The position numbers and the translations under genes were made by a program. This document shows positions 47,388-58,359 of a stretch of DNA of 64,000 nucleotides, piece after piece. Origin of the DNA: Nonlabens ulvanivorans. Its GTDB lineage: Bacteria; Bacteroidota; Bacteroidia; Flavobacteriales; Flavobacteriaceae. Location of the stretch: the NCBI RefSeq assembly GCF_000755285.1, contig NZ_BBMK01000006.1, forward strand, positions 1 through 64,000. Reading direction: 5' to 3'. Numbering within the stretch: the stretch's first letter is position 1; each line of letters begins with the position of its first letter. Under the pieces are notes generated by a model. That model was not told the origin of the DNA and did no database searches. It was given only the letters and a program-made list of their open reading frames with translations.

Positions 47388-50209
47388 TTGAGAAAACTTA
47401 CGTTTATTTTGCTTTTGATGCTGTCTTGTATGACACAAGCACAGCATGCGCACCATATGATCGCTACTCTAGAATCAGAGTCTGATGTTTTACACATCAA
47501 GGACTCTATGATTGTAAAAAACGATAGTGATGTAAGCTGGGATAAAATAGTCATGCTGGATTGGGCACATGCTTTTAGTTCAAAAGATACACCGCTAGCG
47601 AATCGATTTGCTGAGGACTTTAAAAATAAATTTCAATTTGCTCCAGAAGATGATCGTGGTAAAACGGTCTTCAAATCTTTTACAACAAATTTAGATTTTA
47701 CTATAAAACGGCTACCTCAACAAGTTGATATTATCGAGTTGCTCCTTAATGAACCATTGTTACCTGGAGCCTCAAAAACGATTGCTTGGGAATATGATGT
47801 TGTGATACCAGAAGATGACTTTACAGGCTATGGTAAAAGCAGTATAGGTAACTATGCATTGCGATACTGGTATATTACACCAGCGGTATTTGATCAAGGT
47901 AAATGGCAATATTTCTCACATAAGGGAATTAATGACTACTATCCTGCGCTAGCCGACTACTCTATATCGTTGCACTTACCTACCTCACATCAAGTGGTGA
48001 CTAATGCTCCCATCATCACATCTGCATTAACAGATTACAAGAACAGTTACTTATTAAAAGGCAACCAACTAGCCCATGTAGAGCTTTACCTTGAACAAAA
48101 CCTTCAACGTTATAAAAACTTTGGTGTTCCTAAGTTAAATGTTACCACAGATATTGAAGATGGTGATGTACCACCAGAATTAAAAGCTTTATTTATAGAT
48201 CGTATTTCTGGATTTTTAAATGAGAAACTAGGATCATATGCTTATCCCAATATGCTTATTACTAACCGATATTACAGAGAAGATCCTGTATATGGTTTGA
48301 GCTCACTACCCGACTTTATTAATCCTTTTCCTGCTGGCTTTACCTATGAAATAAAAGTCATTAAAGCCATGACTAGAAAATGGTTAGAAAGCGGCGCTAG
48401 ATTACATCCCAGAGATGAAAACTGGCTACAAGATGGTATGATGGTCTATTTATTACAACAGTATAACGAGACCTATTACCCAGATTTAAAAATAGCAGGT
48501 AAGCTTAGTAATATTTGGGGGGGAATTAGAGGATTCAACATCACACAATTAGATTTTAATGACCAGTATAACTTTTTATACTTAAACACTGCTCGATTGA
48601 ATCTAGATCAAAGTATCACAACTAGATCAGACTCACTGGTAAAGTACAATCAACAATTAGGAATCATCAATAAAGCTGCTATAGGTTTAAAGTATTTGCA
48701 AGATTACTCTGGTAATAATTCTGTCGACCAAACGATTAAAGACTTTTATCAAAACAATAAGTTGAAATTATCTCACGTCAGTGATTTCAAAACTATTCTA
48801 GAAAGCAAAAGTTCTAAAGATATCGACTGGTTTTTGATGATTATATAACTAAATACACACGCATGGATTGGAAAATTAAGCGTGTAAAAAATGTGGGCGA
48901 TTCTGTAAAAGTATTTCTTAAAAACAAATCAGACAGAGATCTACCGATAGCTCTTTATAGTCTCGATAAAGATAGTATTGTTGAAAAAGTATGGATTGAT
49001 CATGTTGTCGAGGATACTGTAATTACGCTTTCGCGAAAGCGTGCTAACAGAATCTCTCTCAATTATGAAAAACTCATTCCAGAGTTTACTATGCATGATA
49101 ACTATAAGACTTTAAAGGGATTTGCTCAAAATAGACCCATTGAAATCAGACTTTTTAAAGACATAGAAGATGCAGAAAAGGCACAAGTGTTTTTAATGCC
49201 TGACATAGGATTTAACGTTTATGATGGTGTCACTGCAGGTGCAAGATTTTCAAATGGGACTTTATTACCTAAACCATTCAGGTATACTATAAAACCTACT
49301 TATGGTTTAAATTCTAATAAAATTGTGGGCTCTATTGGTCTTTCATACACTCATAATTTAGAAAAACATGATGAGAGTATCTACTTTGTGAGATATGGTG
49401 TGTCTGCAAATCGTTTTTCCTATGCAAACGATTTACTTTATCGTCGTGCCAGTGCCTGGCTTAATTTAGGTTTCAGACCTAAGGACTTGAGAAGTAACAA
49501 AAGATCCTTTCTTACCTTCAGAAATGTGCTCGTTGATCGAGATAGAGATCCTGCAAATCCAGTTAATGAACCTGATTATAATGTATTCTCTATCAATTTT
49601 AATAATCAAGATCGCAACTTTAAGAGATATTTCAGCTATAACGCAGGTGTTGAAGTCTCTAGCAGATTTAGTAAGGCGACTTTCAGAACACAGTGGAGAA
49701 AGCTGTTTAAAGATAATAGACAATTAAACATCAGATTTTTTACCGGTGCATTTTTACATAACGAGACTCAAAATGATGGAAACTTTTTCTCATTTGCACT
49801 AGACAGACCTACTGATTATTTGTTTGATTACAACTACTATGGTCGTTCAGATGAAAGCGGCTTCTTCTCACAACAACTTATCATTGCCGAAGGTGGTTTT
49901 AAATCACAACTAGAAACACCTTATGCAAACCAGTTTATAAGCACGGTTAATACATCATACAGTATCTGGAAATATGTATTTGCATATGCAGACGTAGGTC
50001 TTGTGAAGAATAAAAACACACCACTTGCAGGCGTTTATGACTCTGGATTGCGATTGAACTTATTGCAAGATTATTTTGAAGTCTATTTACCTGTTTACAG
50101 CAGTAATGGCTGGGAAGTAGGACAAGGCGATTATGATGAACGTATTAGATTTATAATTACGCTCGACTTAAACACACTTACTGGGTTGTTTACTCGTCGC
50201 TGGTATTAG
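47388..50209 (+). CDS. M1 peptidase-like protein lacking the zinc site, with outer-membrane barrel-like C-terminus; frameshifted
   Basis: A signal peptide (to about SCMTQAQ) is followed by an M1-like N-terminal beta domain. The peptidase region comes next, but where HExxH and the later E should be it reads IKAMTRKWLESGARLHPRDENWLQDGMM, so the three zinc ligands appear lost. The frame breaks near 48838; adding one T gives WFFDDYITKYTRMDWKIKRVKN. After about residue 600 the sequence becomes strand-rich with outer-membrane-barrel character (SIGLSYTHNLEKHDESIYFVRYG ... FIITLDLNTLTGLFTRRWY), ending in an aromatic residue. About 940 residues. A palindromic repeat encodes TLSRKR. The role is uncertain: perhaps a peptide-binding outer-membrane protein. 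Confidence 0.82.
49024..49042. repeat. Palindromic repeat inside M1-like/barrel gene
   Basis: TACGCTTTCGCGAAAGCGT has a perfect core over 18 bases and is read as T-L-S-R-K-R. Confidence 0.95.
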
Positions 50210-50217
50210 AAAGACTA

Positions 50218-50248
50218 TTGCATCTCGACTGCTTAATCCCTACCTTTG
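50218..50248 (+). promoter_or_regulatory. Bacteroidota promoter for the branched-chain E1 gene
   Basis: TTG at 50218-50220 (-33) and TACCTTTG at 50241-50248 (-7, TAnnTTTG) are separated by 20 bases, the usual spacing. The start codon follows 20 bases after the -7 box, in the short gap after the M1-like gene. This is the best promoter match in the window. Confidence 0.65.
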
Positions 50249-50267
50249 CAATTATAGAAAAAGCGCT

Positions 50268-52682
50268 ATGCAAACAGAAGAAATCCAAGAACAAAAACTA
50301 GTAAAATCAGACTTCAAACAAGAAGTATTAAAAGATTACAAGATTGCGGTAACTAGCCGTGAATGTAGCCTTTTAGGACGTCGTGAAGTTCTTACCGGTA
50401 AAGCAAAATTTGGAATTTTTGGTGACGGAAAAGAAATTCCTCAATTGGCATGGGCACGTGCTTTTGAAAATGGTGATTTCCGTAGTGGATATTATCGTGA
50501 TCAGACTTTTATGATGGCAATAGGCGAATTAACTATAGAACAGTTTTTTGCCGGCCTATATGCAAATACAGATATCAACGAAGAACCTATGAGCGCCGGT
50601 CGTCAAATGGGCGGACACTTTGCAACACATAGTTTAAATGAAGATGGAAGTTGGAAAAGGTTGATCGACCAGAAAAACTCAAGTGCAGATATCTCTCCTA
50701 CTGCTGGACAGATGCCTAGACTTTTAGGTCTTGCTCAAGCATCTAAAGTATATAGGCATAATGACTTAATCCCTGAAGATAATGGCTTTTCTAATAAAGG
50801 AAATGAAGTAGCTTGGGGAACGATAGGAAACGCAAGTACTAGTGAAGGACATTTCTGGGAAAGCTTTAACGCAGCAGGTGTTTTACAAGTGCCTATGGTT
50901 ATAAGTGTATGGGATGATGAATACGGTATCTCCGTACATGCTAGACATCAGACAACAAAAGAAAGTATTTCTAAAATACAAGCTGGTTTCCAGCGTGATC
51001 ATGAAGATGCTGGTTTTGAAATAATGACTGTTAAAGGTTGGGATTATGTTGAACTAGTAGAAACCTATGAAAAGGCAAGCAAAATTGCTCGCGAAGAACA
51101 TGTACCAGTACTAATACATGTTCAAGAATTAACTCAGCCACAAGGACATAGTACTAGCGGTTCTCATGAACGTTATAAGAATGAAGAACGTCTTGAATGG
51201 GAACGTACTTATGATTGTAATGTACAATTCCGTAAATGGTTAATAGATAATGAATTTGCGACTGATGATGAGTTATCAGCTATTGAAAAGGATATTAAAA
51301 AGCAAGTACGCGATGGTAAAAAAGCCGCATGGTCTGCTTTTATTAATCCTATTGTACAAGAGCGCGATGCCGTACTTCCTTTATTAGAAAATGTAGCGAG
51401 TCAGTCTGCAGATGGTGTTTTTATCAAACCAATGATAGAAAACCTTAAATCTACTAAAGAACCTATACGTAAAGAAATTCTCGAAACAGTGCGTAAAACA
51501 TTACGCTATACCTTAAAAGAAAATAACGAAGCGATCACTGCTCTCAACCAATGGTTGAATAGTTATAGTCAAGAAATTCAAAATAAATACAGTAGCCACT
51601 TATTCAGTGAATCTGCCCAAGCAGCTACTAAAATTGAAGCTATTGCACCTCAATATAATGACGACTCTGAAGAAGTAGATGCTCGTGTGATCATGAGAGA
51701 TAACTTTGACGCTATTTTTGCTTCTCGTCCAGACACTATGATTTTTGGTGAAGATGCTGGAGAGATAGGTGATGTAAATCAAGGGCTAGAAGGCATGCAA
51801 GAAAAGTATGGTGAGCTGCGTGTGTCTGACACAGGTATACGTGAAGCGACTATTCTAGGACAAGGAATAGGTCTTGCCATGCGTGGATTACGACCTATTG
51901 CCGAGATTCAGTATTTAGACTACCTACTCTATTGTTTACAAATTATGAGTGATGATCTTGCCACTGTTCAATATAGAACGGCAGGAAGACAAAAAGCTCC
52001 ACTTATCATAAGAACTCGTGGCCACCGATTAGAAGGTATATGGCACAGTGGTTCTCCTATGGGAGGAATCATCAACTCTGTTAGAGGTATTCACGTTTTA
52101 GTACCACGTAACATGACGCAAGCAGCTGGTTTTTATAACACCATGTTAGCGAGTGACGAGCCTGCATTAATTGTAGAGTGTCTCAACGGTTATAGACTTA
52201 AAGAAAAATTACCTGTCAACTTAGGTGAATTTAAAACACCTATAGGAAAAATTGAAGTTCTTAAAGAAGGTAAAGATATTACCGTTGTATCTTACGGTTC
52301 TACCTTAAGACTTATAGAAGAAGCAGCTGTAGAACTAGAAAGAGCCGGAATTGATATAGAAATTATTGATGTACAATCCTTACTACCTTTTGATCTAGAT
52401 CAAGAAATAAAGGAAAGCGTTGCTAAGACAAATCGTCTATTAGTCATCGATGAGGATGTACCTGGTGGTGCCAGTGCTTTTATATTGCAAAAAATTGTAG
52501 ACGACCAGAATGCATGGAGATTTTTAGATAGCAAGCCACAAGCTCTAGCCGCAAAAGCGCATAGACCAGCATATAGCACAGATGGCGATTACTTCTCTAA
52601 ACCTAGTGTAGACGATATTTTTGACAAAGTGTATGCCATCATGAATGAGGCTCAACCAGCTAAATATCCTAAAAATTATTAA
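50268..52682 (+). CDS. Branched-chain/2-oxoacid dehydrogenase E1, fused alpha and beta subunits
   Basis: This 804-residue protein joins E1 alpha (about 1-390) and E1 beta (about 475-800). The alpha part shows AWARAFENGDFRSGYYRDQTFMMAIG, the TPP-binding GTIGNASTSEGHFWESFNAAG and the loop HARHQTTKESISKIQ. The beta part shows FGEDAGEIGDVNQGLEG, IREATILGQGIGLAMRGLRPIAEIQY, and RTRGHRLEGIWHSGSPMGG. E1 decarboxylates 2-oxo acids and passes the acyl group to lipoamide E2. The fused form is normal in Bacteroidota. The stop overlaps the channel gene start by one base. Substrate (branched-chain versus others) is inferred. Confidence 0.93.
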   Translation: MQTEEIQEQKLVKSDFKQEVLKDYKIAVTSRECSLLGRREVLTGKAKFGIFGDGKEIPQLAWARAFENGDFRSGYYRDQTFMMAIGELTIEQFFAGLYANTDINEEPMSAGRQMGGHFATHSLNEDGSWKRLIDQKNSSADISPTAGQMPRLLGLAQASKVYRHNDLIPEDNGFSNKGNEVAWGTIGNASTSEGHFWESFNAAGVLQVPMVISVWDDEYGISVHARHQTTKESISKIQAGFQRDHEDAGFEIMTVKGWDYVELVETYEKASKIAREEHVPVLIHVQELTQPQGHSTSGSHERYKNEERLEWERTYDCNVQFRKWLIDNEFATDDELSAIEKDIKKQVRDGKKAAWSAFINPIVQERDAVLPLLENVASQSADGVFIKPMIENLKSTKEPIRKEILETVRKTLRYTLKENNEAITALNQWLNSYSQEIQNKYSSHLFSESAQAATKIEAIAPQYNDDSEEVDARVIMRDNFDAIFASRPDTMIFGEDAGEIGDVNQGLEGMQEKYGELRVSDTGIREATILGQGIGLAMRGLRPIAEIQYLDYLLYCLQIMSDDLATVQYRTAGRQKAPLIIRTRGHRLEGIWHSGSPMGGIINSVRGIHVLVPRNMTQAAGFYNTMLASDEPALIVECLNGYRLKEKLPVNLGEFKTPIGKIEVLKEGKDITVVSYGSTLRLIEEAAVELERAGIDIEIIDVQSLLPFDLDQEIKESVAKTNRLLVIDEDVPGGASAFILQKIVDDQNAWRFLDSKPQALAAKAHRPAYSTDGDYFSKPSVDDIFDKVYAIMNEAQPAKYPKNY

Positions 52683-53545
52683 TGCATAACACAACATCTG
52701 CACCAGCTTGGAAACGTAAGATTCATGAAATAATTTATGAAGCAGACACACCTGCAGGTAAGTGGTTTGATGTTATACTATTAGTTCTTATTGTTATAAG
52801 TCTGGTATTAGTAATGCTAGAAAGTATACCTGGATTAGGTGAAAAATATGCTTTTGAGTTCATTACTGCAGAGTGGATTGTGACCATCTTTTTTAGTATC
52901 GAGTACATTTTGAGAATCATCTCAATTAATAAACCTACAAAGTATATTTTTAGTTTTTATGGGATTATCGATTTCTTATCGACGATACCATTATATCTTA
53001 CTTTTTTCTTTGGTGGTTTCAGTGCGTTACTTGCCGTAAGATCTTTGAGACTTTTAAGAGTTTTCAGAATTTTAAAAGTGACTAGATACATAGGTGAAGC
53101 AGATAAATTAAGTAAAGCTATAAAATCTAGTGGTCCTAAGATTGCTGTCTTTCTATTTGCAGTCATGGTAGTTTCAATCATTTTTGGAACGTTGATGTAC
53201 CTTGTTGAAGGACCAGAACATGGTTTTGATAGTATCCCTAAATCTATTTATTGGTGTATTGTTACATTGACTACCGTAGGCTTTGGTGATATTGCTCCCG
53301 AGACACCTTTAGGACAATTTCTAGCAACTTTAATCATGATCATGGGTTATGGAATTATCGCCGTACCTACAGGAATCGTGAGTGCAGAATATGCTCAAGA
53401 TCTAAAGAAGAAAAAAGATAACCTTGGATCTGAAGACCCTAACTATAGACATGTTAATACACAAGTCTGTCAAAATTGTCTAGCCAAAAAGCATCAAGAT
53501 GCTGCTCAATTCTGTCACAAATGTGGCTATCCATTACATGACTAA
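52682..53545 (+). CDS. Voltage-gated K+ channel-like ion transporter with zinc-ribbon tail
   Basis: The 287-residue protein has six segments. S4 carries [17 protein letters not shown] at about 122 and the pore filter [17 protein letters not shown] at about 197, so K+ selectivity is likely. A cytoplasmic C-terminus holds two Cys pairs, [20 protein letters not shown], a zinc-ribbon-like module at about 263-282. It overlaps miaA by eight bases. The tail may gate or assemble the channel; that is inference. Confidence 0.92.
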   Translation: MHNTTSAPAWKRKIHEIIYEADTPAGKWFDVILLVLIVISLVLVMLESIPGLGEKYAFEFITAEWIVTIFFSIEYILRIISINKPTKYIFSFYGIIDFLSTIPLYLTFFFGGFSALLAVRSLRLLRVFRILKVTRYIGEADKLSKAIKSSGPKIAVFLFAVMVVSIIFGTLMYLVEGPEHGFDSIPKSIYWCIVTLTTVGFGDIAPETPLGQFLATLIMIMGYGIIAVPTGIVSAEYAQDLKKKKDNLGSEDPNYRHVNTQVCQNCLAKKHQDAAQFCHKCGYPLHD

Positions 53546-54457
53546 AAAAACTCTTATTGTTATTGTAGGGCCTACCGCAGTTGGAAAGACTGCTTTAAGT
53601 ATTGCTTTCGCGAAAGCGTATAAAACAGAAATAATTTCCTGCGACTCTAGGCAGTTTTTTAAAGAAATGACCATAGGCACCGCTGTTCCATCTAAAGAAG
53701 AACTAGCGGAAGCTAATCATCATTTATTCAAAATTTAAGCATTCATGATTCCTATTCAGTCGGAAATTTTGAAAGAGATGCTGTTAAATTACTAGAAGAT
53801 TTATTCAAATCACGTGACATAGTAATCATGGTAGGTGGCAGTGCATTATATGAAAAAGCAGTAACACACGGGCTAGATCAATTGCCAGAAGTTCCTGAAA
53901 CAATCAACGATGCTATCGAATTACTTTATAAGGAAGATGGTATTGAAGCTTTACAAGAGGAATTGAAAATGAAAGATCCTGAATATTATAATCAGGTTGA
54001 TTTACAAAACCCGAGAAGATTAATACGCGCCTTAGGAATTTGTAGAGCGACAGGGAAAACTTTTACTCAGTATCGATCTGGCGATAAGCAGCAACGAGAT
54101 TTTAATATTATTAAAGTAGGTTTAGAAGCTCCAAGACAAGAGCTTTATGAGCGTATTAATTCTAGAGTAGATATAATGCTCAAAAGTGGATTAGTTAAAG
54201 AAGCTGAAGCTTTATTTCCTTTTAAGAAACTCACTTCTTTAAAAACGGTTGGTTACCAAGAACTAATGGGCGTTTTTGAAAATAATTACGACCTAGAAGA
54301 AGGTGTACGATTAATTAAAAGAAATTCACGCAGGTTTGCAAAAAGGCAATTAACTTGGTATCGTAAAGATGAAGACGTCATTTGGTTTCACTACAAAACT
54401 CGCCACACAGAGATTGTGCAGCGAGTAAGTGAAAAACTTATGGACTTTAATATTTAA
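53538..54457 (+). CDS. miaA: tRNA dimethylallyltransferase, frameshifted near 53733
   Basis: The start [20 protein letters not shown] at 53538 overlaps the channel gene; a longer reading at 53499 is rejected. It shows P-loop GPTAVGKTA and [19 protein letters not shown]. The frame is lost after NHHLF near 53733; one extra A gives [17 protein letters not shown]. The remainder has [29 protein letters not shown] and the [13 protein letters not shown] signature. About 306 residues. MiaA adds isopentenyl to A37 of UNN-decoding tRNAs. The palindromic repeat at 53603 encodes AFAKAY near the P-loop. Confidence 0.95.
53603..53620. repeat. Palindromic repeat inside miaA
   Basis: TGCTTTCGCGAAAGCGTA has a perfect core and is read as A-F-A-K-A-Y, in place of the short helix between the P-loop and EIISCDSRQ. 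Confidence 0.95.
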
Positions 54458-55170
54458 AAATCTACTTGATCCTTTACTAATAAACGGAATCCTTCTCCGT
54501 GAATATTCACGATCTCAACATTCTCGTCTGTTTTTAAATACTTACGTAATTTTGCAATATAAACATCCATACTACGAGAGGTGAAGTAATTATCATCTCT
54601 CCATATTTTTGTAAGTGCTAGTTCACGTGGCATTAAATCATTAAGGTGTAATGCTAGTAAACGCAATAACTCATTCTCTTTAGGCGATAATTTGATAGGC
54701 TCTTTATCGTTAAGAGTTAAAAATCTAAGTTTTGAATTTAAGTGGAAATTTCCAATTTGAAATTCAAATTCTTTAGAATCTGCAAGACTATCAGCGCCTT
54801 TACGTTGAATTATTGCTTTAATTTTCATCAGCAATACTTCGCTATCAAATGGTTTATTTAAATAGTCGTCTGCTCCTACCTTGTATCCTCTTAACACATC
54901 TTCTTTCATTGCTTTTGCAGTTAAGAAGATAATAGGCACTTCCTCATTTTTTTCTCTAATCTCTTTAGCTAGTGTAAAACCGTCCTTATAAGGCATCATT
55001 ACATCCAGGATACAAAGATCATAGTTGTCTTTTTTAAATTTTTCAAAACCTTCCATTCCGTTCTTTGCGTGTACCACGTCAAAGTCGTTCATCATCAGGT
55101 AATCTTTTAATACTGTCCCAAAGTTGGGATCGTCTTCTACAAGAAGAATCTTTTTGTTTACAGTTTCCAT
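54454..55170 (-). CDS. Response regulator, OmpR/PhoB class
   Basis: The 238-residue protein has a receiver domain with the phospho-acceptor Asp in ILDVMMPYKDGF at about 55, Lys in GADDYLNKPF at about 105, and a winged-helix DNA-binding domain (SPKENELLRLL ... SRSMDVYIAKLRKYLK). It resembles RprY-type regulators of Bacteroidota. The sensor kinase gene lies 4 bases upstream on the same strand, so they form a two-component pair. The stop overlaps miaA's end by four bases. Confidence 0.95.
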   Translation of the reverse strand: METVNKKILLVEDDPNFGTVLKDYLMMNDFDVVHAKNGMEGFEKFKKDNYDLCILDVMMPYKDGFTLAKEIREKNEEVPIIFLTAKAMKEDVLRGYKVGADDYLNKPFDSEVLLMKIKAIIQRKGADSLADSKEFEFQIGNFHLNSKLRFLTLNDKEPIKLSPKENELLRLLALHLNDLMPRELALTKIWRDDNYFTSRSMDVYIAKLRKYLKTDENVEIVNIHGEGFRLLVKDQVDF

Positions 55171-55174
55171 AAGT

Positions 55175-56771
55175 TTAAGTTATTAAAGGTAAATTAATTA
55201 TAAATGTGCTTCCTTGGCCTTTCTCACTCTCAACATAAATATCCCCCATGATGATCATCAACAATACGTTGAGCATATGCTAGACCTAATCCATGTCCTT
55301 TTACATTGTGAATATTGCCGGTATGTTCTCTAAAGAATTTTTGGAATACCTTGCGTTGAGCAGTCTTACTCATCCCTATTCCTTGATCTCTTACTTTTAT
55401 GACTATTTTATCTCTGACGTTTTCTGTATAAACATCTATGACAGGTGCTTCAGATTCATCAGTATATTTAATCGCATTTTCAAGTACGTTAACAAATACA
55501 TTACTGAGATGACTTTCATTTGCGAGTACAGTAGTACGCAATGCACCAAAGTGACGATGTAAAGAACCACCTCTTTGCTCTAGGATTAAAGCTATGTGTG
55601 AAATACTATCCTCTAAGACATCGTTGAGATCTAAATTCTCTTTTTGAATATCTAAATCATTCTTTTCTAATTTAGAGATACGCAAAACATTCTCTACTTG
55701 TGAATGCATTCTTTTATTTTCTTCTCTAATCATCCTCAAATAATTAGCAACCTTTTCTGGATCTGAACTTATCTTAGGATGCTTTAAGGAATCTAATGCT
55801 AAATTTATGGTCGCAATAGGAGTTTTAAACTCATGCGTCATATTATTAATAAAGTCAGTTTTAATCTGCGATATCTGTCGCTGCTGAAAAAGTTGTGATA
55901 TTGCGCTGGAATAAGCTATTACAATAATTAAAGTAAAAATCAAAGACAGACCGGCCATACCTAATACTGATGACAATATGAATTTTTGCCTTCCCGGTAA
56001 GTTGATTAATAATTTGTAAGATTGATTATTTGAGCTATCCGAATTAAAAACCGGAATTCCCCATGTAAAGTAATCATCTACATCAAAATTAGCAGATTGA
56101 ATTCTCGTAGGGAAATCATCTTGATGTATAGCAAATTCAAAACTAGAGTTTATCTGACGCTCTTTTAATTCTTTACTTAATAACGCCTCAACTTGTTTAT
56201 TAGTAACTCGTTGGGTTATGGGTAAGCTCGCAGACTGATCTGCTATAGACTCCATAAACATTTTTTTACTTAATATGTCCCATTGATTTAATTTCTCATA
56301 GGACTCTTCAGAATTAACAGGAGCACCATCTAATGATGAGTTGCGCTTAATGGTTTTTACACGACGATTTAATAATTTAGTAAACATCACGCTATCCATT
56401 TCTATATCTAATATAGGAGCATTAAGCTTATAGCTCTCTCCTTGAATACTATTGGAATATGTGATCGACTCATCTACATTTGCGTCTCTTATGCGCATTA
56501 AGAGAGAGCTCATGTTCATTGAGTTAGGTGCTATATCTAAACTATCAATAGCACGATTTACTGCCCTGTAATAATATTCAACTTCCTGATCCTCTATTTC
56601 TTTAGCCACATTAACTAAAGATTGTCTTACAGCAAATGAGAATTGCTCATTTCTACCATTGATGCTATCAACAATCCAATAAATCTGGACAGCTATGATA
56701 CCAGCTAATGACAGACTCATTAGGGCGATTAAAGTATAAAGTAGTTTCTGTTGCACATACAAATTTAACAC
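55175..56771 (-). CDS. Sensor histidine kinase, frameshifted at 55243-55247
   Basis: Two membrane helices (about 10-30 and 262-282) flank a periplasmic sensor region. The cytoplasmic kinase has the H box THEFKTPIATINLALDSL (His at about 311), N box NVLENAIKYT, G1 VRDQGIGMS and G2 GHGLGLAYAQRIV. The frame is lost in a run of five C; four would give HHGDIYVESEKGQGSTFIINLP and a stop at 55175, total about 532 residues. Partner of the response regulator just downstream. The signal is unknown. Confidence 0.93.
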
Positions 56772-56833
56772 TATCGTAAAGTGTTAAAAAGCGTTTAACC
56801 AAATGTTAACATCTATAATATTATTAAAGATAT

Positions 56834-57430
56834 TTAACTATTTAACATAAAACGATGTATTAATTTTACTTTATCAGTTAATAATTCAATACTATCGTTA
56901 ATTATTACATAATCAGCTAGTCCTAATTTGACATTCTGCGACCACTGATTTTTCATTCTAGCAATAACATCGTCTTCACTGACATTGTCTCTCTTCATGA
57001 CTCTTTGCAAGCGATCGTGTAATGATGCCGTAACTAATATTGTCGCATCACACTTTTCATTTCCCTTGGTTTCAAATAAAATAGCAGCTTCATAAAGCAC
57101 ATAGGCGGCACTGTTATATTCAAGACAAAATTTATCAAAATCTAAATAAACCGCGGGATGCAATATTTGATTAAGCCCTTTTAATAATTCTTGATTATTG
57201 AAAACTTTCTTTGCTATGAAAGGTCTATTAGCATGTAGCTTTCCGTTATTTTTTGAATAAGCCTCAGTTCCCAATAGATTTTTAACCCGATTAATGACTT
57301 CAGCATCATTTGAGAGAATATACTTAGATCGTTCATCTGCAATATAAATAGGGACATTTAATTTCTCAAACTCCTTAGCTACGGTAGTTTTACCACTACC
57401 TATTCCTCCTGTAAGACCTATGACCTTCAT
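56834..57430 (-). CDS. coaE: Dephospho-CoA kinase
   Basis: The 198-residue P-loop kinase catalyses the last step of CoA synthesis. Walker A is GLTGGIGSGKTT at about 5-16. VPIYIADERSKYI, HPAVYLDFDKF, VLYEAAILFETKG and DRLQRVMKRDNVSEDDVIARMKNQWSQ match the CoaE family. The start overlaps the YbbR protein stop by four bases. Confidence 0.95.
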   Translation of the reverse strand: MKVIGLTGGIGSGKTTVAKEFEKLNVPIYIADERSKYILSNDAEVINRVKNLLGTEAYSKNNGKLHANRPFIAKKVFNNQELLKGLNQILHPAVYLDFDKFCLEYNSAAYVLYEAAILFETKGNEKCDATILVTASLHDRLQRVMKRDNVSEDDVIARMKNQWSQNVKLGLADYVIINDSIELLTDKVKLIHRFMLNS

Positions 57431-58353
57431 CGCATCACTAATATTTGAACTTGTTGAGGAGAGTACCTTATAGAAGATACTTTATCATTGAGAATATTGA
57501 TATTAGGAGCTATAAGATTATAATCCTCCGTAAGTTTATTATAATCAATAATCGCTTTAAAATCAGCAATATTTATCATTTCATAATCCTGCAACTTACA
57601 GTTAAAAACAACCTCTATCTCTGATGGTATAACCTTAACCGCAATATTATCTTTATTATTAATCACTTCTACAGATATCATGAATGAACCTTCAGTCATT
57701 ACTGCACTTTTAATAACATAATTAACTGAGGACGGCTCAACCTTAATGTCCGGATATAATTCATTAAAATTAATACTCTTGATGACTAAGGTATCTTGAA
57801 TTACTACATCAGACTGATTAACAACTAGTTCATTAATCTCTTTAATAAAAGTATTATCCCCTGTAATGGTGACAGAATCAGGAATGAAATAAGGCTTAGT
57901 CACTGGTAAATAATTATCCTGATAGGTTACCTTAATATCTGGTTTAAGATTTACTTTTTTCGCAATGTATTCATCTAATTCAATGGTCATTAAATCTTGA
58001 GAAACATAACCAACTTTATAACCTTTAGTTAATTGACTTTTCAACGTTCCCATCACTAATTTGGGATCAAAAAAATAACTCTCATTTTTGTAAACATACT
58101 TTTGAAAATCCAATTCGACTTGTGGAGCAACATACTTTGCTTTGAGTAAATTAAAACCATTACCTGTTAACTCAACATCTAATTGATAAGATAGACCATC
58201 TTTTAACTTTAAGTTACTTGGTACGTTAACCCATAAAATATCTATCGCTACATGCTGTGTATAAATCTCTTTATACTTAAAAAAAAACCATAGCAAACCA
58301 GCAATTAATACAAATGTGGAAAAGGTCAGCCATTTTCTGTACTCTAAGCTCAT
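57427..58353 (-). CDS. YbbR-like domain (CdaR-type) protein
   Basis: The 308-residue protein has one N-terminal helix (FVLIAGLLWFFFKY) and a repetitive beta-rich extracytoplasmic part with YbbR-like strands (VNLKPDIKVTYQDNYLPV; PDSVTITGDNTFI). YbbR/CdaR domains regulate diadenylate cyclase in Firmicutes; no cyclase gene is visible here. It is coupled to coaE by overlap. The Flavobacterial function is uncertain. Confidence 0.85.
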   Translation of the reverse strand: MSLEYRKWLTFSTFVLIAGLLWFFFKYKEIYTQHVAIDILWVNVPSNLKLKDGLSYQLDVELTGNGFNLLKAKYVAPQVELDFQKYVYKNESYFFDPKLVMGTLKSQLTKGYKVGYVSQDLMTIELDEYIAKKVNLKPDIKVTYQDNYLPVTKPYFIPDSVTITGDNTFIKEINELVVNQSDVVIQDTLVIKSINFNELYPDIKVEPSSVNYVIKSAVMTEGSFMISVEVINNKDNIAVKVIPSEIEVVFNCKLQDYEMINIADFKAIIDYNKLTEDYNLIAPNINILNDKVSSIRYSPQQVQILVMR

Positions 58354-58359
58354 GTGATC

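Noticed and set aside
56760-56767. TAAATTTG on the minus strand as the histidine kinase promoter
   Set aside because: It lies at the very start of the kinase reading frame, so it would give a leaderless or internal start; likely chance.
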